Assembly: GCF_002262885.1 (NCBI RefSeq) | Contig: NZ_NKYF01000017.1 | Coordinates: 118,052 to 182,051 of the forward strand | DNA length: 64,000 nt | From: Pseudonocardia sp. MH-G8 | GTDB lineage: Bacteria; Actinomycetota; Actinomycetes; Mycobacteriales; Pseudonocardiaceae | Reading direction: 5' to 3' | Shown here: positions 19,071-25,863 of the stretch, in pieces | Numbering within the stretch: position 1 is the first letter of the stretch | How the letters are laid out: the number at the start of each line of letters is the position of its first letter | Position numbers and translations under genes: made by a program | The notes under the pieces: generated by a model | Databases searched by the model: none | The model's input: only the letters and a program-made list of their open reading frames with translations | Told to the model about the DNA's origin: nothing

Positions 19071-19684
19071 GGAGGCGGTCGCCCACCGATCTCCCGGTAT
19101 TGCATTGTTGCGGCCGCCACCATGAACGACCGGAAACGCAGATCATGGTGGGCGGACGACCGGGCTTCCGTTCGGTCCGTTGTCATCACGGTCGCTCCGC
19201 GTTCCGCGGAACGCATTTTTCATGATCAGATAGACCTGAGAGGGATTCGGGAAAGATCCAAAACCCCTCACGTCTATCTGGTCATGAAAACACCTGTGGG
19301 CGCGCCGTCCCCGGCTCGCAGCCACTGCCCCGCGGCGTCGCTGCGGCCGCACTGACGTGCTTCTCGCACCGACCAAACCTCCTTGATCGCCGCGAGCCGC
19401 ACATGGTCGTGGCAGGGACCGCTCTGGTGTGCTGCTCGGATCGTTCACCGCCTGGGAGGACCGGCATGAGGCTGGAGATCGAGTGCCGGCCGTCCGACTC
19501 GCCCCCACGTCGAGCGGGTGTGGCGCAGCCACAGCACCGGCGTGGAGCGCATGACATCGGTCGTCACCGCGTACTGCAACCTGGTAGCGCGGTCGGGTGC
19601 GGGTGGGCGCGCAGGGTCCGGAGGCGCGGGCGAATCCGGCGCCGCTTCCCGACGAGCCTGCGTTCCTCGCCGGGCCCGACCGCC
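19071..19684. other. Gene-free interval of about 0.6 kb
   Basis: No credible gene is present between the exporter and the GntR regulator. The short open frames here have no ribosome site and no recognisable domain. The stretch around 19200-19290 is clearly more AT-rich than its surroundings and contains the large imperfect hairpin listed separately. The rest shows nothing I can identify. Confidence 0.6.
19217..19290. repeat. Large imperfect inverted repeat in an AT-rich patch
   Basis: Arms 19217-19243 and 19264-19290 pair at 24 of 27 positions (TTTTCATGA-x-CAGATAGAC-x-TGAG-x-GG) around a 20-nt loop. Base composition differs sharply from the genome. It lies 147 bp after the exporter operon. 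It may be a terminator, a palindromic intergenic repeat or the remains of a small mobile element. Confidence 0.7.
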
Positions 19685-19696
19685 TAACCTGGGTGG

Positions 19697-20461
19697 GTGA
19701 CGGCGGAGTTGCTCGGACGGGCCCCGGAGCTCTCGCGGCACCGGGGCCACCCGGTGCACGCGCAGATCGAGCGTTGGCTCATGGACGAGATCACCGAGGG
19801 GCGGGTCGCCGCGGGTGACCGCCTCCCCGGTGAACGCGAGCTGGCCGCAGCCCTGCACGTCAGCCGCATGACGTTGCGCCAGGCCCTCGACGGGCTCGCG
19901 CGCCGCGGCGTGCTGGTCCGCACCCCCGGCCGCTCGGGTGGCGCGTTCGTCGCGGAGCCCCGGATCGACTGCGACCTCACCGGTCTCGCCGGGTTCACCG
20001 AGCAGATGCGCCGCGCGCACCGGCGCGCGGGCGCCGAAGTGCTCGCCGCGCACGTCGTCGACGCCGAACCCCCCGTCGCCACAGCGCTGCGCCTGGCCAC
20101 CGGCGCCCCGGTGTACGAGCTGGTGCGGGTGCGCTCGGCCGACGGCACCGCGCTCGCACTGGAACGGTCCTGGCTGCCCGCCGAGGCGCTGCCCGACCTG
20201 CTCGCGCACCCGCTCACCGGGTCGATCTACGAGCTGCTCGGCGAGCGGTACGGGCTCGCCCCGCACACCGCCGTGGAGTACCTGGAGCCGGTCAGCGCCG
20301 ATCCCGCCGAAGCCGCTGCCCTCGGCGTGGCCCGCGGCACCGCCCTGATGGGTGTGGAGCGCGTCGCGTCCTCCGTGGCCGGCATGCCCGTCGAGTACGC
20401 CCGCGACCTCTACCGCACCGACCGCGTGCGCCTGATGGTGCGCACCGAGGTCCGTGCCTGA
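19697..20461 (+). CDS. GntR-family regulator, HutC subfamily (UTRA domain)
   Basis: 254 residues. The N-terminal winged helix reads HAQIERWLMDEITEGRVAAG, DRLPGERELAAALHVSRMTL and RQALDGLARRGVLVRTPGRS. The C-terminal UTRA effector domain contains ATGAPVYELVRVRSADGTAL and ERSWLPAEALPDL. HutC-type members bind small sugars, amino acids or similar ligands and usually recognise GTMTAKAC-like operators. The GTG at 19697 lies six bases after a TAACCT box, so a leaderless transcript is likely. It is followed by the OtrA-like gene on the same strand after 145 bp. Whether it controls that gene or the GTCTAGAC sites near 37.2 and 42.7 kb is open. Confidence 0.88.
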   Translation: MTAELLGRAPELSRHRGHPVHAQIERWLMDEITEGRVAAGDRLPGERELAAALHVSRMTLRQALDGLARRGVLVRTPGRSGGAFVAEPRIDCDLTGLAGFTEQMRRAHRRAGAEVLAAHVVDAEPPVATALRLATGAPVYELVRVRSADGTALALERSWLPAEALPDLLAHPLTGSIYELLGERYGLAPHTAVEYLEPVSADPAEAAALGVARGTALMGVERVASSVAGMPVEYARDLYRTDRVRLMVRTEVRA

Positions 20462-20486
20462 CCCGTCGGCGCCCGCGCCAATTGCG

Positions 20487-20516
20487 TTGCCGGTCCACCG
20501 TGCGGTCCGGTCTACT
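20487..20516 (+). promoter_or_regulatory. Possible promoter for the OtrA-like gene
   Basis: TTGCCG (20487-20492) and TCTACT (20511-20516) with an 18-bp spacer, upstream of the leader ORF. The -10 is imperfect. The segment GGTCTACTCC resembles half of the GGTCTAGACC operator seen elsewhere in the window. Low confidence. Confidence 0.3.
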
Positions 20517-20547
20517 CCCACCGAACGTCCGACGAAAGGAGCCCGTG

Positions 20548-20655
20548 ATGGGGCGAGCGTCCATGTCCACCTCCGCACCTGGCCTCCAGCCGAAGGACAT
20601 GACGCTTGGCACGCACGCTCAACCTCGGGATCCTCGCCCACGTCGACGCCGGTAA
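20548..20655 (+). CDS. Possible leader ORF overlapping the OtrA-like gene
   Basis: A 35-codon frame (MGRASMSTSAPGLQ ... PRPRRRR) begins 8 bases after a strong GAAAGGAG site. It ends 50 bp inside the next gene, with four arginine codons before the stop. The OtrA-like start (TTG 20606) has its own site inside this frame. A translated leader could couple or attenuate expression, as a short leader peptide does for tet(M). No homolog is recognised, so it may be chance. Confidence 0.4.
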   Translation: MGRASMSTSAPGLQPKDMTLGTHAQPRDPRPRRRR

Positions 20656-22663
20656 GACCAGCCTCACCGAGAGGCTGCTGTACGACACCGGCGTGATCGA
20701 CGAGATCGGTAGCGTCGACCACGGCAGCACCCGTACCGACTCGTCCGCACTCGAACGCCGCCGCGGTATCACGATCCGTTCCGCGGTCGCGTCGTTCACC
20801 GTCGGCACGGGGGACGACGCGGTCGCGGTCAACCTGATCGACACTCCCGGCCACCCGGACTTCATCGCCGAGGTGGAGCGGGCTCTCGGCGTGCTCGACG
20901 GCGCGGTGCTCGTGCTGTCGGCCGTCGAGGGGGTGCAGGCGCAGACCCGGGTGCTGATGCGCTCCCTGCAGCGGCTGCACATCCCCACCCTGCTGTTCGT
21001 CAACAAGATCGACCGCGCCGGCGCCGACGTCGGGCGCGTCCTGGCCGGCGTCTCCCGCCGCCTCACCCCGGCCGCGGTCGCGATGGCCGGCACCCGCCGG
21101 GCCGGGACCCGCACCGCCGAGGTCGTTCCGCACGGTCCGCGCGACGCGGCATTCACCGCGCGCCTCGCGGAGGTCCTCGCCGAGCACGACGACGCGCTGC
21201 TCGCGGCGTACGTGGACGGCGACCTGCACGCCGAGCACCACCACGACCGGCTCCGCGCCGCACTGGTGGCGCAGGTCGCGCGGGCGCAGGTGCACCCGGT
21301 GTTCGTGGGGTCCGCGATCACCGGCGTGGGGGTGGGCGACCTCATCGCGGGCGTTGCCCGGCTGCTGCCCTGCGCCGCCGGGGATCCGGGCGCACCGGTC
21401 TCGGGCACCGTCTTCGCGATCGACCGGGGCACGGCGAGCGAGAAGGTCGCCTACGTCCGCCTCTTCGCCGGCACCGTACGGGCTCGCGACCGCCTGGAAC
21501 ACGGGGTCGGCGGGACGGGCAAGGTCACCGCGCTCGCCGTCGTCGAGGGCAGCGAGCCCGTGCGCAGGCAGGCGGTCTCCGCGGGGCAGATCGCGGTGCT
21601 GCGGGGCCTGGCCGATGTCCGGGTCGGGGATCCGGTCGGCACCGCTGCGCCGGCCGGGACCGCCTCCCGACCGGCGCGGCTGTTCGCCCCGCCGACGCTG
21701 GAGACGGTCGTCGAGCCCGCCGTGCGCGCCGACGCAGGCGCCCTGCACGCCGCGCTGACGCGGCTCGCCGAGCAGGATCCGCTGATCGGCCTGAGGCTCG
21801 ACGGCACGCGCCGCGAGATCTCGGTGTCGCTCTACGGCGAGGTGCAGAAGGAGGTCGTCGCGGCCACCCTGGCCGACGAGTACGGCCTCGAGGTGAGCTT
21901 CCGCCGGTCGACGACGCTCTGCGTCGAGCGCCCGAACGGCCGCGGCGAGGCCGTCGAGGTCCTCCGGGCCGCGCAGAACCCGTTCCTCGCCACGGTCGGG
22001 CTGCAGGTGCAGCCCGCGCCCGCCGGTACGGGGGTGCGGTTCCGGCTGGGCGTCGAGCTCGGGTCGATGCCGTCCGCGTTCTTCACGGCGGTCGAGGAGA
22101 GCGTGCGGACCACCCTGCAGGAGGGCCTGCACGGCTGGCAGGTGCTCGACTGCACGGTGACGATGACCCGGTCCGGGTACTGCGCGCGGCAGAGCCACGC
22201 CCACGGCACGTTCGACAAGAGCATGTCGAGCACCGCGCGCGACTTCCGGCAGCTGACGCCCCTGGTCCTGATGAGCGCGCTGAGCCGCGCCGGCACCACC
22301 GTGCACGAGCCCGTGCACCGCTTCCACCTCGAGGTGCCGGCCGACACCTACGGCGCGGTCCCGCCGGTGCTCTCACGGCTGCGTGCGGTTCCGGAGGCAC
22401 CCCGACCGCGGGACGGCGACCTGGTGCTCGACGGGATCCTGCCGGCGGCGTCGGTGCACGCGCTGGAGCAGCAACTGCCGGGGCTCAGCCGCGGCGAGGG
22501 CGTGTTCGAGAGCGCCTTCGACCACTACCGCCCCGTCACGGGTCGGATCCCCGAGCGGCCCCGCACCGACGACGACCCCCTGCACCGCAAGGAGTACCTG
22601 CTGCGCGTGGAGCGTCGCGTCCGCGCCCAGACCGTGCTCCACGGCACGTCCCGCCTCGCTTGA
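20606..22663 (+). CDS. OtrA-like ribosomal protection GTPase (tetracycline resistance type)
   Basis: A 685-residue EF-G-like GTPase of the Tet(M)/OtrA class, which dislodges tetracyclines from the ribosome. G motifs are intact: AHVDAGKTS (G1), RGITIRSA (G2), DTPGH (G3) and NKID (G4). The C-terminal region has the OtrA-typical RSGYCARQSHAHGTFDKSMS and PLVLMSALSRAGTTVHEP. The TTG start at 20606 follows AAGGA by eight bases, is preceded by an in-frame stop, and gives the expected N-terminus LNLGILAHVDAGKTSLTE. It lies downstream of the GntR regulator and overlaps the leader-like ORF. Resistance in this host is inferred from the family. Confidence 0.9.
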   Translation: MARTLNLGILAHVDAGKTSLTERLLYDTGVIDEIGSVDHGSTRTDSSALERRRGITIRSAVASFTVGTGDDAVAVNLIDTPGHPDFIAEVERALGVLDGAVLVLSAVEGVQAQTRVLMRSLQRLHIPTLLFVNKIDRAGADVGRVLAGVSRRLTPAAVAMAGTRRAGTRTAEVVPHGPRDAAFTARLAEVLAEHDDALLAAYVDGDLHAEHHHDRLRAALVAQVARAQVHPVFVGSAITGVGVGDLIAGVARLLPCAAGDPGAPVSGTVFAIDRGTASEKVAYVRLFAGTVRARDRLEHGVGGTGKVTALAVVEGSEPVRRQAVSAGQIAVLRGLADVRVGDPVGTAAPAGTASRPARLFAPPTLETVVEPAVRADAGALHAALTRLAEQDPLIGLRLDGTRREISVSLYGEVQKEVVAATLADEYGLEVSFRRSTTLCVERPNGRGEAVEVLRAAQNPFLATVGLQVQPAPAGTGVRFRLGVELGSMPSAFFTAVEESVRTTLQEGLHGWQVLDCTVTMTRSGYCARQSHAHGTFDKSMSSTARDFRQLTPLVLMSALSRAGTTVHEPVHRFHLEVPADTYGAVPPVLSRLRAVPEAPRPRDGDLVLDGILPAASVHALEQQLPGLSRGEGVFESAFDHYRPVTGRIPERPRTDDDPLHRKEYLLRVERRVRAQTVLHGTSRLA

Positions 22664-22670
22664 CCCGCGG

Positions 22671-22686
22671 TTTGTAGCGCTATAAA
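22671..22686 (+). promoter_or_regulatory. LacI-type operator over the -10 box of the sugar transport operon
   Basis: TTTGTAGCGCTATAAA, a near-palindrome with core TAGCGCTA. The same 16 bases recur at 29292-29307. The 3' half contains TATAAA, a good -10, with TTGACC (22660-22665) 15 bp upstream. A repressor bound here would cover the promoter of the binding-protein gene. The LacI protein encoded at 28201-29268 is the obvious candidate. Confidence 0.8.
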
Positions 22687-22726
22687 TTCCCGCCGTCCCA
22701 CCGGAAGCGGTCGAAGGAGACGGCAC

Positions 22727-24022
22727 GTGAGCTCCGCCACCAGGCACCACCCGGCGTTGGGCCGACGCTCCTTCCTCGCCGGGTCCGCGGGGGCCGTCGC
22801 GCTGGGCGCCCTCGGCCTGGCCGGCTGCGCATCCCCGACCGACGGCGGGCGCCCGACGCTGCGCTTCTACCAGCAGAAGCAGGAGGTCATCTCCTACTTC
22901 GACGCCTTGGCCCGCAGGTTCGAAGCCGAGAACCCCGGCCTCACGGTCGTCCACGACACCACCGACGCGATCGCTCCCCAGTTCGTCCGGGGCGAGCCTG
23001 CGGACGTGGGCTGCTTCAACGACAACCTCGAGCTCGCCCGCTACATCGCCCGCGGGCAGATGAGCGACCTGTCCCACCTGCCCTCGGCCGCCCGGGTCAG
23101 GACCGACATCACGACACTGACCGACCAGTACGCCACCTACCCGGGCCGCACGAGCGTGCTCCCCTACTCCCTGGCCGCCGCCGGAGTCGTCTACAACCAG
23201 GCGATCTTCGACCGGTTCGGGCTGCCGGTGCCGACCACGTGGAGCGAGTTCGTCGACGTCTGCACCGCGCTGCAGGGCGCGGGCGTCACGCCGATCTACT
23301 CGACCGACCGCACCGTCTGGACCCTCTGGCAGGGGCTGTTCGACTACTCGGTCGGCAGCCTCGTCGACACCGCCGCGTTCTTCGCCACGATGAAGCGGCT
23401 CGGCACCGACGTCGGGCCCGACTCCGAGGTGTCGTTCGAGAAGACCCTCGCCGTCCCGATGGAGCGGGCGAAGACGATTTCCACGTTCTTCAACCCCGAC
23501 CACGCGGTGCGCTCCTACGACGACGGCAACCTCGCCTTCGGCCGCGGCGAGGCGGCGATGTACCTGCAGGGCCCGTGGGCGCTCGGCCAGATCGCGAAGA
23601 TCGACGAGACCCTCGACATCGGCACCTTCGTGCTCCCCGTGAGCGAGAACCCCGACGAGCGCCGGGCGCGCGTGAACATCGACCTCGGCCTGTACATCCC
23701 GGTGCAGAGCGCCGACAGGCCCGAGGCGGCCGCGCTCGTCGAGTTCCTCATGCGAGCCGACGTGATCGACGCGTACAACCAGGACAACCTCGCGTACTCG
23801 ACGCGGCAGGGCGCTCCGCCCCAGCGGGACCCGCGCCTCGCGGGCCTGCAGACCTACGTCGACCGCGCCGCCTTCTACCAGGGCGCCGGCACGTTCATCC
23901 CGCCGTCGGTGCCCCTGGGCAACTACCTGCAGTCCGCCGTCCAGACCGGCGACTTCGAGGGCATGCTGCGCCGGCTCGACGCCGACTGGCGCCGGCTCGC
24001 CGGGCGGGACGCCACGACATGA
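22727..24022 (+). CDS. Sugar ABC transporter substrate-binding lipoprotein
   Basis: A 431-residue family-1 extracellular solute-binding protein. The N-terminus carries a twin-arginine signal (RRSFLAGSAG) ending in the lipobox LAGC, so export by Tat and lipid anchoring are likely. The mature part has typical oligosaccharide-binder segments (ARRFEAENPGLTVVHDTT, VYNQAIFDRFGLPVPTTWSE, GEAAMYLQGPWALGQI). The GTG start at 22727 has GAAGGAGA upstream. First gene of the LacI-controlled operon. The substrate is probably an alpha-glucoside or related oligosaccharide, judging from the GH31 gene downstream. Confidence 0.93.
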   Translation: MSSATRHHPALGRRSFLAGSAGAVALGALGLAGCASPTDGGRPTLRFYQQKQEVISYFDALARRFEAENPGLTVVHDTTDAIAPQFVRGEPADVGCFNDNLELARYIARGQMSDLSHLPSAARVRTDITTLTDQYATYPGRTSVLPYSLAAAGVVYNQAIFDRFGLPVPTTWSEFVDVCTALQGAGVTPIYSTDRTVWTLWQGLFDYSVGSLVDTAAFFATMKRLGTDVGPDSEVSFEKTLAVPMERAKTISTFFNPDHAVRSYDDGNLAFGRGEAAMYLQGPWALGQIAKIDETLDIGTFVLPVSENPDERRARVNIDLGLYIPVQSADRPEAAALVEFLMRADVIDAYNQDNLAYSTRQGAPPQRDPRLAGLQTYVDRAAFYQGAGTFIPPSVPLGNYLQSAVQTGDFEGMLRRLDADWRRLAGRDATT

Positions 24023-24053
24023 CCGATCCCGAACCGTCGCCGGAGGAACGCCC

Positions 24054-24992
24054 ATGACGGCCCAGCTGCCGCTCACCGACGTCGCGGCGCCCACGCACCC
24101 GACGCCGACGCCATCCCCGCGCGGGCCGCGGAAGCGACGCGTGGATCCGGTCTTCTACCTGTTCCTCCTGCCGGCCCTCGTGCTGTTCACCGCGTTCGTC
24201 GTCGCGCCCGCAGCGGTCGGGATCTTCTACAGCTTCACGAACTACGTCGGGTTCGGCAGCTGGTCCTTCCTCGGGCTCGGTAACTACGCGGCGCTCGTCA
24301 CCGACCCGACGATCCTGGCGTCCTACGGCTTCACGGTCGGCTTCGCGCTCGTGACCGTGGTCATCGCCCAGGTCATCGCGCTCACGCTGGCGATCGGGCT
24401 GTCGCGCCGCATCCGCTTCGCGACGTCGCTGCGCACCGTCTTCGTGATCCCGATGGTGCTGTCGGGCATCGTGGTGGCGTACGTGTTCAACTTCCTGTTC
24501 TCCAACACGCTGCCCGCCTTCGCCACCTCGATCGGGTTCGCGCCGCTGCAGGAGAGCATCCTGGGCAACGCGGACCTCGCCTGGCTCTCGATCGTCATCG
24601 TCTCCGCGTGGCAGACGATCCCCGGGGCCCTGCTGGTCTACACCGGCGGCCTCACCGCGATCCCGACCGACCTCTACGAGGCGAGCGCGCTGGACGGCGC
24701 CGGCGCGTGGCGCCAGTTCCGGTCGATCACGCTGCCGCTCATCACCGGCTTCATCGTGATCAACACCATTCTGGGCATCAAGGGCTACCTCGGGGTCTAC
24801 GACGTGATCGTCGGCCTCACCGACGGCGGGCCGGGCACCGCCACCCGCAGCGTCGCCAGGACGATCTTCGGCGGGTTCACCGGCGGCGACTACGCCTACC
24901 AGATGGCCAACGCCACCGTGTTCTTCGTCCTCGCCGTCCTGATCTCCGTCGCCCAGCTCGTCGTCACGCGAGGAAGGACGGTCCGCCTGTGA
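24054..24992 (+). CDS. Sugar ABC transporter permease (MalF/UgpA type)
   Basis: 312 residues with six predicted membrane helices and the EAA loop YEASALDGAGAWRQFRSITL, which contacts the ATPase. The N-terminal 30 residues are cytoplasmic and Pro-rich. GGAGG lies nine bases before ATG 24054. Its stop overlaps the start of the second permease. No ATPase gene is in the operon, so a shared MsiK-type ATPase encoded elsewhere is expected. Confidence 0.94.
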   Translation: MTAQLPLTDVAAPTHPTPTPSPRGPRKRRVDPVFYLFLLPALVLFTAFVVAPAAVGIFYSFTNYVGFGSWSFLGLGNYAALVTDPTILASYGFTVGFALVTVVIAQVIALTLAIGLSRRIRFATSLRTVFVIPMVLSGIVVAYVFNFLFSNTLPAFATSIGFAPLQESILGNADLAWLSIVIVSAWQTIPGALLVYTGGLTAIPTDLYEASALDGAGAWRQFRSITLPLITGFIVINTILGIKGYLGVYDVIVGLTDGGPGTATRSVARTIFGGFTGGDYAYQMANATVFFVLAVLISVAQLVVTRGRTVRL

Positions 24993-25840
24993 CCACCCCG
25001 AACCGGGCCTCCGGCCGCCTCGACCGCACCAACCGGCCGCTCACGGTCGCGCTCGCGCTGGCCTCGCTCACCGTGCTCGCCCCCCTGTACGTCACCGTCT
25101 CCATGGCGTTCAAGACGAGCGACCAGGCGGTGGAGGGCAACGCCTTCGCCCTGCCTGCGCCACTGAACCCGGCGAGCTTCGCCGAGGCGTGGCAGCTCAC
25201 CCGGTTCCCCACGGCGTTCGCCGTCTCGGTGGCCACGGCGCTGATCACGGTGGCGCTGACGCTGCTGCTCAGCTCCATGGCCGCCTACGCGATCGTGCGC
25301 AACTGGTCGCACCGGCTCTTCCGGTGGTCCTTCTTCTACCTGCTGGCGGCGATGTTCCTGCCGTTCCCCGTCGTGGCGCTCTCGCAGATCCAGCTCACCG
25401 CGATGATCGGGCTCGACAACCCCGTCGGCGTCGGCATCCTGCACGCGATGTTCCAGCTGTCGTTCAGCGTGCTGCTCTACACCGCCTACCTGCGCTCGAT
25501 CCCGTTCGAGCTCGAGGAGAGCGCGCGGATCGACGGTGCGTCCACCGGGCAGATCTTCTGGCGGATCATCCTGCCCCTGCTCGGGCCGATGAACGCCACC
25601 GTCGGCATCTTCGCGTTCCTGGTGTCCTGGAACGACTTCATGGTGCCGTCCCTGATCACCGCGGACCCGTCTCTGCAGACGCTGCCGGTGGTGCAGCAGC
25701 TGTTCCAGAGCGAGTTCGGCACCGACTACAACATCGCCTTCGCGTCCTACCTGATGGCGATGGCACCGACGATCGTCGTGTACCTGTTGGCGCAGCGCTG
25801 GGTGATCAGCGGTGTGACGCAGGGCGCTGTGAAGAACTGA
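24989..25840 (+). CDS. Sugar ABC transporter permease (MalG/UgpE type)
   Basis: 283 residues, six membrane helices, and the EAA loop ELEESARIDGASTGQIFWRI. The C-terminal RWVISGVTQGAVKN is typical of this permease class. The GTG start overlaps the previous stop (GTGA). Forms the heterodimeric channel with the preceding protein. Confidence 0.94.
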   Translation: MTTPNRASGRLDRTNRPLTVALALASLTVLAPLYVTVSMAFKTSDQAVEGNAFALPAPLNPASFAEAWQLTRFPTAFAVSVATALITVALTLLLSSMAAYAIVRNWSHRLFRWSFFYLLAAMFLPFPVVALSQIQLTAMIGLDNPVGVGILHAMFQLSFSVLLYTAYLRSIPFELEESARIDGASTGQIFWRIILPLLGPMNATVGIFAFLVSWNDFMVPSLITADPSLQTLPVVQQLFQSEFGTDYNIAFASYLMAMAPTIVVYLLAQRWVISGVTQGAVKN

Positions 25841-25863
25841 ACGGGCTCAGAACTGAGGAGAGC

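Noticed and set aside
19122..19355. Small protein genes in the 19.1-19.6 kb gap
   Set aside because: No ribosome sites, no domains, and the frames run through the AT-rich hairpin.
19445..22327. Very long minus-strand frame opposite the GntR and OtrA-like genes
   Set aside because: No recognisable domain and biased composition; the plus-strand genes have clear motifs and ribosome sites.
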